This document shows positions 1 through 11,650 of a stretch of 64,000 nt of DNA, piece after piece (the first letter of the stretch is position 1; every line of letters begins with the position of its first letter). Under the pieces are notes generated by a model, which had not been told where the DNA came from, searched no databases, and saw only the letters and a program-made list of their open reading frames with translations. Origin of the DNA: Achatina immaculata (taxonomy: Eukaryota; Mollusca; Gastropoda; Stylommatophora; Achatinidae). The stretch spans positions 2,609,501 through 2,673,500 of the forward strand of contig CM019716.1 in assembly GCA_009760885.1 (NCBI GenBank). Direction: 5' to 3'. A program made the position numbers and the translations under genes.

Positions 1-1304
1 TAAGTTCTTGTAGTATAGATATATTTGTTCTTTTTTGTGCCCATGGTATTTGAAGAACTCTTCTGTAGCATTTACATTCAAAGGCATTTATGTGTTTCTC
101 AGCTGTTATGTTAAGTGTCCAGGTCTCACAGGCATATGTTGCGATTGGAAAAATGCATGCCCTTAAAAATCTTATTTTTGTAGTTCTGTCTGTTCCTCTC
201 CACATCTTCTTTAGTTGTTTTACTTTCTGAAGAGTTATAGATGTCCTCCTTTTAATTTCCTTCATTGTATCTCCTTTATTAGTTAGCAGTGATCCAAGAT
301 ATTCAAAACTCTCTATTTCTTCCAGTTTTTCCTTATTGATACATATATCAGCTGCCTTGTTTGTTTCGTCAGTTGTCATCAATTTAGTTTTCTTCGCATT
401 AAGATAGAGGTTCTGCTCTTCGCTGTTCTTATGGACTGACATAATTAGTTTTTCAATTCCTTTCTGTGTTGTGGACAGTAATACTGTGTCATCAGCATTT
501 CTAATCTCTGGTATTTCATAACCTACAATTGTTATGGCATCGTAATATTCTTTGTCTACATCTCTAACATTCCTCATTATATTTTCAGTATACAAGTTAA
601 ATAAGTAAAGTGACAATACGTACCCCTGACGGACCCCTTGTTTTATGTCAAACCAAGTTGTTGTTTCATCATTTATTCTTACTGCTGCTTGTTGGTCTAG
701 ATACAGCAGTCATGTTAATTGTATCAAATGTATTGGAAATCCCATTTTTTCCATTAATTCCCAAAATTTCTGGTGTTGTACACAATCAAATGGCTTTGAG
801 TAGTCTATAAAAGATAAATATAGATTCACATTAAACTCTCTGCATTTCTCTATTATTAATTTTATACTGAATATATGATCTCTTGATCCTCTTCCTTGCC
901 TAAAACCAGCTTGGACCATATTGACTTCTTCTTCTATTTTTTTACGAAGTCTACCCATTATGATTTTTAACAGAATTTTACTGGCATGACTAATCAGGGC
1001 AACAGTTTTGTAGTTTGTGCATAATTTCAGGTTACCCTTTTTTGACAGTGGTATGAATACAGTTCTCTTCCATTCTTTTGGCCAAATACCAGAATGCCAT
1101 ATCTTTTTACATAGTGCATGATAGATTGTTGCACATTCCTTTCCTCCTGCTTTCCTCCTGAATTTATATTCACCTGTTATCTCATCACATCCTGGTGATT
1201 TACCATTTTTCAGATTCTTTATTGCCCATAAAACTTCTTCTATTGTCGGTTCGGGTTCTTTCTCCTCCAGTAATAATTCACACCGTTGATTTCTGCTTTC
1301 ACAG
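1..1304 (-). mobile_element. LINE family 1, copy A, 5'-truncated (APE/RT type)
   Basis: Degenerate non-LTR retrotransposon on the minus strand, cut by the window edge. The clearest coding piece (958-710) reads as reverse transcriptase with the QAGFRQGRGSRDH and FIDYSKPFD blocks. Further downstream on the same strand, in broken frames, lie the strand-transfer region and the C-terminal part of pol. The catalytic YADD motif reads NADD here (around 485-505), while copy B at 22343-25949 keeps YADD, so this copy is dead. Similarity to copy B stops abruptly near 1304, as expected of 5' truncation by incomplete reverse transcription. The 3' end lies outside the window. Confidence 0.85.
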
Positions 1305-1667
1305 GCAGGACATCATCTTCCACGCAGGACATCATCTTATAGCCAGACAACAGGGGAGCCAGAGTTTGACGCTCCCATTGTTAATACTGTCTTTGTTAAC
1401 TCGGTGGGTTGTCCCGGCTGGGTTATATGTGTGCAATATAAGGAAAATAGGTGGTTGTAATAAGTGAAACAAAACTTACTATATTTCAAGAATTATTCCA
1501 TCAACATCACACATTTTGAACACTTAAACTACTTCACCGTAATCACAATCAAAAGGTGAATACATTGATAGAACTTCTAATACTCAATTCCTTCTGGAAC
1601 CACAGAAAATATTCCAAGATCTGGAGCTGGAAAAAAATACATCCTTACTGTTAAAACAGAAACACGA
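1305..1667. other. No recognisable gene
   Basis: AT-rich sequence between the truncated end of LINE copy A and the GA microsatellite. I see no coding or repeat signature beyond a short duplicated cAGGACATCATCTT motif at 1306-1340. Confidence 0.5.
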
Positions 1668-1668
1668 A

Positions 1669-1699
<31 letters not shown>

Positions 1700-1717
1700 G
1701 AGAGAGAGAGAGAGAGC
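1668..1717. repeat. (GA)n microsatellite
   Basis: Nearly uninterrupted GA dinucleotides with two GAAA interruptions, at the left edge of the first tandem segmental copy. Confidence 0.9.
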
Positions 1718-3788
1718 AGTTTTCTTACAATCTGCAATAAACTGGAACAGCTTTAAACAAAGAGAACAGCTTTAAATAGAGAGAACACCTATTAACAGTG
1801 GGGACACTTTTAAACAGTGAAGGCAGGTTTAAACAACGGGAAAAGCTTTGAATAGCGGTGAAAGTAGCTTTAAACACTTGGAACAGCTTTAAATAGCAGA
1901 AGCAGCTATTAACAATGGAAACAACTTTAAACAAAAAAAGAAGAGCTTTATACAGTGGGTGCAGCTTTAAACAGTGGGAGGAAACTTGTAACCTCGAATT
2001 ATGATTACAACTATGAACATATTAAAATTATAGTGGTTAGCATTTAAATAAGAAGAGAAAGGTTAGATAGAACATTTAGGGGACAAGGTAGAAATCCGAT
2101 TACCACTATACTAAAGAAAGACCGTTACGACTGGACGCTGACACGTGTAAACAGAAGAAACAGACGAGTAGACCGACATGAGCATCCGACGAGTAAAACA
2201 ACATGTTTTAACAAACAACCAGCCAGTGGAACTCTAAGAAAGAGAAGACAGACAATTAATTTGCCAGACAGACCCCAAAAGGTCGAGAAGTTGCCAGAGC
2301 TGTGATAACTGTACATCTTGCTCGAAGGATTTAATTAAAGGCAAAAGCCTGGTTGGCGACAGAAAGGCGGCGAACCAGACTAGAAATCAGTCAGCAGGTA
2401 CAGGTAGAAGGTATCATAGGTAATAAAATAAAGGGACTGCCATTCGATACCATTAAACTGGCAGATAAGAACCAGTCGGTACGCAGAACGAAACCAGCGG
2501 ACTAATAGAGGCGTGGCAGGAATACAAACTGGAGTTAGAGATAAAACTAGGACACGAAGATACTCAGGGATACAGATACAAAGAGAAGAGACTAAGACAC
2601 CCACACAAACAGATACAGATAGATATAGCAGGACATTTAGAAAGACAGATTTAGTTAAAGTGCACCTTGAGAAATAGGCAGAGAGTTCTCAGTCATTTCT
2701 GCATTTTCTATAGACGTGTTTACAAGAGACATCTACAAAGCTCAGATTACATCATTATCTATTTATAGCTTCACGGTCATAACGCGCATTGATTCGGCCA
2801 AACAACGCCGGGTTCAGTTATGAAAACATTATGAGGTCATTGTTATAAGCCTTAATTACACTATTCCGCAATTTTCCAGTGACACTTGTAAAATAGCAAA
2901 ATGTAATTACTACATATTTGCCACTCAACGAAACTTCTATTGCTGTTTCGTGCCAAAAAATGTAGGTCGGATAGGATTCAGTTTTCATGAAAAGATAGAA
3001 TTATATAATCTATGTTCCTTCATCTTTAATTCAAAACCTAGAAATTGGTCTATCATGCAACGTATTGCGAGCTTTCATGGCTACAGCAACAAATTAGTGT
3101 TAGAAATAAACGTCCATGAGATGAGTGCTGTCAAAATTGTCACATGACACCAAAATTACAATCGTCAGGCAAGAAATCAGAGAGAGTAGAACACTAATGA
3201 ATATGCAAATATCCTTATTATTGCCAGTTACTGCTGGGCGGTGTGAGGGTGGGGGGGGGGGGGGGAAGGAAGAGATGGAGGGAATCAATAGCTTTTTGCT
3301 TCGTCATCATGTCAGCTCCACCTGGCAAACTATAATTAGCATTGTAATAAATATTGAACGTCTGTCTCCTGTCACGACAGTTCTGTCTGTTAGCGAGCCT
3401 TACGCGAAAGACAAATGATTGTTGTAGTGGCATTCGACATGTCATGGATACTTTTTTATGTTGCCTTCTTTCTAGTTGTTTATCAAGAAACAGTTATTTT
3501 TATCATATTGACATTGTCACTGATTAAAGCCGACAACAAAACCAATGATTAACTGCAATCTTAAGCTCATCCTGAAGCTTTGGATAGAGATCTCAATTCT
3601 GGATCAAGAAACGGTCTCCAAAATATTGAACTTCAAATTATAAACTTTTTGTTCTTGAAATTCGGGGTTGCCAACTCTGAGTTTCTTCTAATAGAGAAGA
3701 CGCAAAAATTTAGCCATCTCAGATGGTGAGTACATTCCAGGATATAAAATGAAATATTGCTACTGCTTTACAAGCATTTTTTCCTCAT
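1714..3788. repeat. Segmental tandem duplication, unit 1
   Basis: This stretch is repeated in the same order and orientation at 4072-6936. Both units contain: a minisatellite of roughly 18-22 bp built on AACAGCTTTAAACA (1733-1985); a block starting near TTAGCATTTAAATAAGAAG; the tract 2641-3788 with the poly-G run and the CCTTACGCGAAAGAC block; and the same end near GCATTTTTTCCTCAT, where an assembly gap begins. No gene is recognised inside. The small ORFs here drift between the two copies without sign of protein conservation. Confidence 0.85.
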
Positions 3789-3888
3789 NNNNNNNNNNNN
3801 NNNNNNNNNNNNNNNNNNNNNNNNNNNNNNNNNNNNNNNNNNNNNNNNNNNNNNNNNNNNNNNNNNNNNNNNNNNNNNNNNNNNNNNN
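3789..3888. other. Assembly gap (100 N)
   Basis: Exactly 100 N, a usual placeholder for a gap of unknown size. It is followed directly by a G homopolymer (3889-3907) and sits at the junction of the two duplicated units, so copy number and spacing here are uncertain. Confidence 0.97.
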
Positions 3889-4071
3889 GGGGGGGGGGGG
3901 GGGGGGGCTATAGTCCAGTTTCTAGAGCTACTGAAGAAAGACACCGGCGATGGCTGATGCCCCACCTGGGCAAGAGCGGGAAAAAAAGGCGAAGGACAGG
4001 CGGTTGTTAAAAACTTCTGCAGAGGCCCCATGTGCCTTAGGCATCTAAAGATTCAGAGAGGGGGGGGGGGG

Positions 4072-6936
4072 AAGAGCAGTTTTCTCTCCGTTTGAAATAA
4101 TCTGGAACAGCTTTAAACAAAGGGAGCAGCTTTAATAGAGAGAACAGCTTTTAACACTGGAAACAACTTTAAACAGTGAGAGTACCTTTAAACAACGGGA
4201 ATAGCTTTAAATAGAGAGAGCAGCTTTTAACAATGGGAACAGCTCTAAACAGTGAAGGCAGCCTTAAATAACGGAAACAGCTTTAAATATAAGTAGGAGT
4301 AGCTTTAAACATTTGGAACAGTTTTAAATAGTGGAAACAGATATTAACAATGAGAACATCTTCTTTGTACACACACTGGCAATGATGCATGATACCCTGA
4401 TTTTTTCGATGCGCCTTTGGGCTGGGTACCACCGACTTCAGTACCTTTCTTTGCTGGGGCAGAATATGGTTTTGCTCGGACTGCCATGAAGACAGTGGTG
4501 TAGGCTGGCCTTGCCAAAACTTTGTTTTCCAGCCTCTGGTGGCCGTACTTAAGCCCCTTCACGTCAGATCCAGAGTGGAATGCTGACGGACCAAACGGCT
4601 TTGAGACAGTTCCACAAAGACACTCCAATTTTGGGATGAAGAATCCGATGAGTGCCTCAACGATATCCATTCCCCGGCAAGATATAGCCATTGTTATAAA
4701 GACCCATAGGCTTGTCACGTCCTGGATTCATTAGTTTCACACCAGATTTTCCTCATCCCTGCCAGCGATCTCTATGTCCCCACCCGTCCACCAGCCTGAC
4801 CTTGCATTTTACAAAAATAACAATTACAGTTAGTGTTGTTTGCTGTAAGTTTCTAAGCCACAAAAGTAGGTCAGAGTTTTAAAGCAAACAGACTATGTTA
4901 AGATAAGTGTGTTCTTAGCACAGTTGTTCCAAGGGGAAACCAATGGGAACAACATTAAACAAAAAAAAAAGAAGAGCTTTAAACAATGGGAGCAGCTTTA
5001 AACAGTGGGAGGAAATTTATAACCTGGAGTTATTATTATAATTATGAACATATTATAGTTAGAAGGGTCAGCATTTAAATAAGAAGAGAAATGTAAGATA
5101 GGAAATTTAGGGAACAAGGCAGAAATCCGATTTCTACTATACTAGAGAAAGACCATTACGACTGGACGCTGACACGTGTAAACAGAAGAAACAGACGAGT
5201 AGAAAGGACAGGTACAATGAGGACGAGGAAGAGACATGCTGAGGAAAGACGCTCATAAGTAAAATAGGCCGACATGACCATCGGACGAGTAAAACAACAG
5301 GTTTTAACAAACATTCGGTGAATGGAAAGCTAATAAAACGATGACAGGCAATTAATTTGCCCGACAGACCCCAAAAGGCCGAGAATTTGCCAGAGGTGTG
5401 ATAACTGGACAGGGACGCTTGAAGGATTTAGTTAAAGGCAAAAGCCTAGGTGGCAACGGGCCAGACTAGAAGTCAGTCAGCAGGTACAGGTAGAAAGTAT
5501 CATAAGCAATAAAATAAAAGGATTGACATCCGACAGCACTAAGCTAGCAGTTAAGAACCAATCGGCACATAGCGGACCAATAGAAGCGTGGCAGGAATAC
5601 AAACTGGAGTTAGAGATAAAACTAGGACACGAAGATACTCGGGGATACAGATACAAAGAGAAGAGACTAAAACACCCACACAAACAGATACAGATAGATA
5701 TATTAGGAGATTTCGAAAGATAGATTTAGTTAAAGTGCACATTGAGAAATAGGCAGAGAGTTCTCAGTCATTTCTGCATTTTCTCTTGAACCGTAAATAG
5801 TTTGAAATTCTATACATGTGTTTACAAGAGACATCTACAAAGCTCAGATTACATCATTATCTATTTATAGCTTCACGGTCATAATGCGCAATGATTCGGC
5901 CAAACAACGCCGGTTTCAGTTATGAAAACATTATGAGGTCATTGTTATAAGCCTTAATTACACTATTATGCAATTTTCCAATGACACTTGTAAAATAGCA
6001 AGATTTAATTACTACATATTTGCCACTCAATTTTAACTTTTATTGCTGTTTCGTGCCAAAAAATGTAGGTCGGATAGGATTCATTTTTCGTGAAATGATA
6101 GAATTATATAATCTATGTTCCTTCAGATTTAATTCAAAACCTAGAAATTGGTCTACCATGCAACTTATTGCGAGCTTTCATGGCTACAGCAACAAATTAG
6201 TGTTGGAAATAAACGTCCATGAGATGAGTGCTGTCAAAATTGTCGCATGACGCCAAAATTACAATCGTCAGGCAAGAACTCAGAGAGAGTAGAACACTAA
6301 TGAATATGCAAATATCCTTATTATTGCCTGCTGGGCGGTGTGTGTGTGGGGGGGGGGGGGAAGCGATGGAGGGAATCAATAGCTTTTGCTTCCCCACCAT
6401 GCGAAGCTAAACCTGGCAGACTATAATTAGCATTGTAATAAATATTGAACGTCTGTCTCCTGTCACGATAGTTCTGTCTGTTAGCGAGCCTTACGCGAAA
6501 GACAAATGATTGTTGTAGTGGCATTCGACATGTCATGGATAGGTTTTTTATGTTGCCTTCCTTCAAGCTGTTTATCAAGAAACAGTTATTTTTATCATAT
6601 TGACATTATCACCGATTAAAACACTCCATAAAAACAAACATGATTAACTGTAATCTTAGTATTACCACTGATTAAAGCCGACAACAAAACCCATGAGTAA
6701 CTGCAGTCTTAAGCTCATCCTGAAGCTTTGGACAGAGATCTCAATTCTGAGCCAAGAAACGGTCTCCAAAATATTGGACTTCAAATTATAAACTTTTTGT
6801 TCTTGAACTTAGGGGTTGCCAACTCTGAGTTTCTTCTAATAGATAGGACACAAACATTTAAAAGCCATCTTAGATGTTGAGTACAATCCAAGATATAAAA
6901 CGAAATATTGCTACTGCTTTAAAGCATTTTTCCTCA
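4072..6936. repeat. Segmental tandem duplication, unit 2
   Basis: Second copy of the segment at 1714-3788. It differs by an insertion of about 590 bp (roughly 4365-4950) in the AACAGCTTTAAACA minisatellite, by extra sequence around 5205-5260 and 6624-6680, and by scattered substitutions. It runs past the point where unit 1 enters the assembly gap. The inserted block has an open frame of 124 codons on the minus strand (4718-4344) that I cannot assign. Confidence 0.85.
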
Positions 6937-7767
6937 TTGTATTTCCTTGAATAGGGAGTAGATTTTATTCTCATCTCTTTAGTATCCCCAGGATACTCCC
7001 CAGCCCAATGATACAAGATGGACGCTGTGGGGAGTTTTGAAACGTCATAAAAGAAGTGTGGTGGAAGAAAAGAGAGAAGACGATTGGCTCAGAGTCCAAG
7101 CGGGCGAGAAGGATTGAAGCCACAAAAAAGGATGATGATGAAATCAGCCTGGTCCTTTCTCCTGCCTTGAGTTGTCGCGGGATATACAACCAGGAATACT
7201 GCCACAAGATCCTACGGGAAAAACGTGTGACCGGCTAATTGGTCTAGGTTAGTTCTTCTCATCTAGAGGAGGCTCTCCCTGAGGGACCACAAATCGGCGT
7301 TTTGGTCAAATTTCGTCATGTTCGGGTTGAACGCCAAATCTATACAGAAGACGATCTGGCTCCGACTTTAACGATTTAGTTTTGGGTGAACATTCCTATA
7401 TTTTGGTTTTCCCTGTTTGACAGTGTTTCGTCAGTTACATTCGTCGGTTTTTTTTTCCCTTTAGTGAACATCCTCGTCTTGTTACGGACGTATGTTTGCA
7501 TGTGCTCTCACTCGCTCACGCTGAAGCGATATTTGTTTACAATTTTGAAGTGAATATAGGACACTGATATTAATTTTGTTGCACGAAACGGAACAACAGA
7601 GAAGTCTGTGAGTGATATGAAAAAAGATGAACTAAACCCTTTGCGGCTTTTTCGCCTATTGGCTTTGTCATATCTCCTTCAAACATAACTTGCTCTTGAG
7701 TATCTTCTGTTTTTCACCCCAAAAAATTAAAATACATCAATTTATTAATATTTACCTTCAGACAAAA
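6937..7767. other. Upstream flank of receptor 1
   Basis: No recognised coding sequence. Two opposed open frames of 60-78 codons (7056-7238 and 7207-6971) overlap each other and have no signature. The segment holds the presumptive 5' untranslated and promoter region of receptor 1, but I cannot identify a core promoter. Confidence 0.4.
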
Positions 7768-8799
7768 ATGGAAGATAGTCTTGCGTTGCTTGCTGCAGGT
7801 ACATATAACAGAACGCAAAATTTCGTGAAATTAGTCAGCGATGAGAAAAGAGAAATATACCAACTTGTTAACTACGTTATTATTACGGGTTCAATCAGTG
7901 TATTCGGCGTAGCCTCAAATGTCATCAATTTAATGATATTCTGCAGACAAGGATTCACCAACTCGATGAATATCAGTTTCTTCAGTCTGTCTGTGTCTGA
8001 TCTCTGTAGCCTTGTAACTTTACTGTGGTTCAACACTTGTGTGAACCCGCTGTTCGTTAATTCGGGAGTGCCAATGGTGACAGCGGAGGTGCAGTACTTG
8101 TCAGCAGGAATCCCTCACATCTGCTTTGTCCGGATTACCGGTTGGATAACAGTCTTTATCACGGCGGAAAGATGTTTGTGTATAACGACACCGTTGAAGA
8201 TAAAACAAATTATAACCCCCAAACGGACAACGGTAACTGTGTGCGCCATCTACACAATCACCATCGCATCGTTCATCCCAGAATACCAAACATCTTATCT
8301 CAGCTGGAAGTTCTATCCGCACAGAAACAAGACAATGATTGCGCTGTTCTTCACGAGTAACAGAAAGAATTTGGAAGGACTGGTTTACTTTTTCTACTCC
8401 ATTCTCGGGATATCTGCTTTTACAACAGTGATCGTCTTCACTGTAGTACTAATTGTTGCACTCAAAAAGAAAACCAGATGGCGTAAAACTGCAAATGTAG
8501 ATAAATGTAGCGGTGACTCCATCTCTAACCGTGACAAAAAGACTGTCAGCATGGTAGTTCTCATTGCTACAGTTTTAATTGTGTGCTACACGCCAGGTAT
8601 AGCCGTTTCTCTGGTTACTTTCTTCGTCCCGGAAGTGAGCATTATAGGTAAATACGTAAACGCGTTCTTTGTCTTATGGTCTTTTGCTTTTATGTTCGAC
8701 GCTCTGAACGCCAGCGTCAATATATTCTTGTACTACAACATGAGTTCTAAATACAGGGAGGCTTTTCATCAGATGTTTCATCTCCGGAGCCAACAGTAA
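7768..8799 (+). CDS. Rhodopsin-type GPCR, candidate chemosensory receptor 1
   Basis: Intact single-exon seven-transmembrane receptor of 343 residues, predicted in the plasma membrane of sensory cells. The ATG at 7768 (ACAAAAATGG) is preferred because it matches a MEGS/MEDS start in receptor 3; the frame is open back to an ATG at 7690 that would add 26 residues. Membrane segments fall near 31-58, 68-88, 118-139, 155-172, 205-232, 259-286 and 297-323. Landmarks: N51 in TM1, D78 (SVSDL) in TM2, E134-R135-C136 replacing DRY, CYTP at 273-276, and NIFLY at 318-322 replacing NPxxY. Sequons lie at N14 and N187. Loop 2 has no cysteine, so the usual TM3-loop 2 disulfide cannot form. It resembles gastropod candidate chemosensory receptors; a peptide receptor role is not excluded. 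Ligand unknown. A dead mariner begins 190 bp downstream. Confidence 0.85.
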   Translation: MEDSLALLAAGTYNRTQNFVKLVSDEKREIYQLVNYVIITGSISVFGVASNVINLMIFCRQGFTNSMNISFFSLSVSDLCSLVTLLWFNTCVNPLFVNSGVPMVTAEVQYLSAGIPHICFVRITGWITVFITAERCLCITTPLKIKQIITPKRTTVTVCAIYTITIASFIPEYQTSYLSWKFYPHRNKTMIALFFTSNRKNLEGLVYFFYSILGISAFTTVIVFTVVLIVALKKKTRWRKTANVDKCSGDSISNRDKKTVSMVVLIATVLIVCYTPGIAVSLVTFFVPEVSIIGKYVNAFFVLWSFAFMFDALNASVNIFLYYNMSSKYREAFHQMFHLRSQQ

Positions 8800-8988
8800 T
8801 GGAAATATTAGCAAGAAAGCTGGTAGGGAGTTTGTATAACAAAGCCAGTAAAGTGATAGGTACAGCGTGAACGATTAGCCTAAAAACAATAACAAACATT
8901 ATCAAGGCGAATGATTCACATTATTGTTCTGTCACTTTCCTGTGGGGCATCGTCGGTGTTTCTTATTTGCTAAACTTTTTGTTAATAC

Positions 8989-10305
8989 GAGGGGCGTTCA
9001 GAAAGTAATGCACCACATTGTTTTTTCAGCTAATAATAAAGATACAAGCATTAAATTTTGCAAACTTTAAATATGGAATGTGCCGATTGTGTGAATCAAA
9101 TTGCACCGCAAACTTCCAAATAAGATTGCTGCCCTAACCGTTGAAATGGAGCGTGTTAGCAACTTGTAGTATAAGCAGCGAATTGTGGTAGAGTTTCTTT
9201 TTGCAGAGAAGAAAACTGCTGTGAACATTCACAAGCATCTATGTGATGTGTATGGAAGTTTTACAGTCGACAGGAGTACAGTCAGTCGCTGTGTTCAGAG
9301 AATCAAAGTCAGTAAGTGGAGATAAGGAGTAGCATGATCGGCCGCGCTGTGGACGTCCTGTCACAGCCACAAAGGCAGAAATATTGAAACGCGTTGAGGG
9401 CATTATTCTTAATGATAGGCGTATCACTACTCAACAATTGGCCTTAAAGCTGTCAGTCAGCAATGGTAGTGCAAATGCTATTATAAAAGCTCTCTGATTT
9501 TCTAAGGTTTGGAAGATGGGTTCCTCGAAGTCTCACAAATGACCATCGATTGCTATGGAAAGCAATTTCTTCTGAATTGTTGGAGCGTTTCAGTGCTGAG
9601 GGAGAGAACTTTTTGGCTAAGATCGTAACAGGTGACGAAACCTAAGCACATCATTTTGAACCTGAGAGAGAAAGACAATTAATAGAGTGGCATCATCCGC
9701 AATCACCACGAAGAAATTCAAGACAACTCCTTCAGCTACAAAGGTCATGATCACTGTCTTTTTGGACACTGCAGATGTGATTCTTGTGGATGTTATGCTA
9801 AGAGGAGAGACAATAAGTTCGCAGGCTTACATTAAAACATTGAAAAAACTCAATCAACGTTTTTCTAGAGTTCGGCTGCACAAGAATCCAGCAGACCTGC
9901 TCCTCCTTCACGACAATGCGCGCCCTCACACAAGTCTGGCAACACGGGAAGCAATCACCAAATTGGGTTGGACTGTACATCCACCGTGTAGTCCCGATTT
10001 GGCACCCTCTGATTTCCATCTGTTTCCTCCATTTAAAGATGCACTCCGATGGGAGTAAAAGATGACAAAGGAGTGATTCATGCAGCGAAGAAATGGCTAC
10101 ATAATCAAGAGAAAATCTGGTACCGGCTAGGAATATATGCACTTGTTTCGTGCCGGCGTAAAGCCGTACAAGTTGATGGGGATTATGTTGAATAATATCG
10201 ATGTTTACATGACATATCCGAGTATATTGTGTATAAATTTCATGCTTTTTGAATAAACAGCTCCTGAGAAAAACGATGTGATGCATTACTTTCTGAACGC
10301 CCCTC
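8989..10305 (+). mobile_element. Mariner (Tc1/mariner) element, inactivated
   Basis: A 1317-bp element with terminal inverted repeats: GAGGGGCGTTCAGAAAGTAA at 8989 and its near-complement ending at 10305. The similarity extends about 39 bp inward with a few mismatches. A TA dinucleotide lies just outside each end (8986-8987 and 10309-10310), although the exact junctions are imperfect. It holds one broken transposase gene. It lies between receptor 1 and a minisatellite. Confidence 0.92.
9146..10195 (+). pseudogene. Mariner transposase pseudogene
   Basis: Cut-and-paste transposase with a helix-turn-helix N-terminus and a D,D34D catalytic domain. Translation from the ATG at 9146 gives a mariner-like HTH region (TVDRSTVSRCVQR near 9265) but meets a stop after seven codons and others after 9320. 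The first catalytic block (VTGDE, near 9631) is followed at once by a TAA. The second is clear in an open frame of 123 codons (9687-10058): LLLHDNARPHTS, then SPDLAPSDFHLF. A frameshift near 10055 separates this from the C-terminus, which ends at 10195. Several disabling changes mean no active enzyme. Confidence 0.92.
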
Positions 10306-10797
10306 ACATACCGATCTCTTCCTTAATCATATTCTCTTCAAACAGATCATAAACTTTTAGACAGACATTTTGCTGTTATTTCAAAATGGCTAGATTACCA
10401 GATAACGTTTCTTTAACGATACATCAATGTGGTTTGGGGGGGGGGGGAGGGAAGAGAGATAACGAACGAACGAACGAACGAACATACTTTATTTTCAAAG
10501 GGTTAAGAATTGGGCACGCAGGCCCGTCTGACATTCTGCCTTTCATCATACAGCTTTCACTCAGTCACACTCATTCAGAATTTGTTAATGAGCATAATAA
10601 TCATGAAGACACATTAAATGATTACATAAATAAATAATAAACGTATCTCATGTCCATACAATCTACACTCTGATTTATGCAACAACATGAAATAAACTTG
10701 CATTCTTACATTCATTCAAAACTTATAAATTTATAGAAAAGCAGTATTAAAAAAAATAAATAAAAATGTACAGCAATGAAGCCATACTTTAAACTAT
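10306..10797. other. No recognisable gene; poly-G and (GAAC)n
   Basis: AT-rich. Contains a G run (10437-10448) and a short (GAAC)n tract near 10463-10482. A short open frame crosses both and is not credible. Confidence 0.5.
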
Positions 10798-10967
10798 GGA
10801 GAACTAAACTAAGCTGTAGCATACGCGGAGAGGAGAACTAAACTAAGCTGTAGCATACACGGAGAGGAGAACTAAACTAAGCTGTAGCATACGCGGAGAG
10901 GAGAACTAAACTAAGCTGTAGCATACGCGGAGAGGAGAACTAAACTAAGCTGTAGCATACACGGAGA
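10798..10967. repeat. 34-bp minisatellite, five copies
   Basis: Five near-perfect head-to-tail copies of a 34-bp unit that begins GGAGAACTAAACTAAGCTGT, varying mainly at one R (G/A) position in CATACRCGG. Confidence 0.95.
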
Positions 10968-11132
10968 ATGTTCAATATTTGTTTTAAACATGCGCTGTTT
11001 TGTTCTGAAGTTATTCTCTGAAAAAGATAAATGAAACTGTTCTTGGAAATGAAAATAAAATTGTAAATTCTGACGAGAATGGTCATCAAAGTGGACTAAC
11101 GAGTAAAGTACAGTCACAATAGCTCCGTGAAT

Positions 11133-11650
11133 CAAATATCATCATCATCATCATCTTTCACTCCCTTAAGAGCATAGGCCATGGATAAAGGCTCTCAAGT
11201 CATCCCTGTTCTTGGAATTATTCTCTGCTTTCTTTCATGTGGATCCCTTGTCTCTGAGCAGTGTCATAATTTCTCTTCTCCAAGTAAGTCTAGGTCTTCT
11301 TCGTTTTCTATTTCCTTGAGAATTCCATGTCAGTGCCTGTCTTGCTATGTTGGTGTCGGGTTTCCTCAGAGTGTGGCCAGCCCACCTCCACTTCCTAGAC
11401 AAGATTTGTAGGTTCATAGATTCTTGTCCTGCCCTTTCCCAGACCTCCTCATTCATGATCTTGTCCTGCACTTTAATGTTTAAAATCCTCCTCAAGCAGT
11501 AGTTCATGAATGTTTGTATCCTCTGTTGTATTGTCTTGGTCATAACCCACGTCTCTGAACCATATATTAGGACTGTTTTTATGTTTGTACTGAAAAGCCT
11601 GAGTTTGGTTCTTGTTTTGATATAAGAACATCAAAACCAGAACCAAACTT
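11133..11650 (-). mobile_element. LINE family 2, 3' fragment with (ATG)n tail
   Basis: C-terminal end of a non-LTR retrotransposon pol on the minus strand. The open frame 11543-11235 reads QQRIQTFMNYCLRRIL, then WRWAGHTLRKP, then RPRLTWRRE, the usual post-RT tail of many invertebrate LINEs. A frameshifted continuation upstream carries IKTVLIYGSETW. The element ends in a trinucleotide tail (ATC repeat on the plus strand, 11137-11155). Its 5' end is truncated in a small fold-back (11601-11650). Confidence 0.85.
11601..11650. repeat. Short inverted repeat at a LINE 5' end
   Basis: Arms 11601-11621 and 11630-11650 (21 bp, two mismatches) with an 8-nt loop. The left arm is LINE coding sequence; the right arm is an inverted copy of it. 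Confidence 0.85.

Noticed and set aside
3757..4031. ORFs across the N block
   Set aside because: Depend on undefined bases.
2950..6250. Paired ORFs (2950-3147 and 6020-6250) with similar peptides
   Set aside because: Similarity is explained by the segmental duplication; differences between them are mostly amino-acid changing, so no protein-level conservation.
8101..8360. Small ORFs overlapping receptor 1
   Set aside because: Shadows of the receptor coding frame.
10798..10967. 34-bp repeats considered as CRISPR
   Set aside because: Direct tandem units with no spacers.
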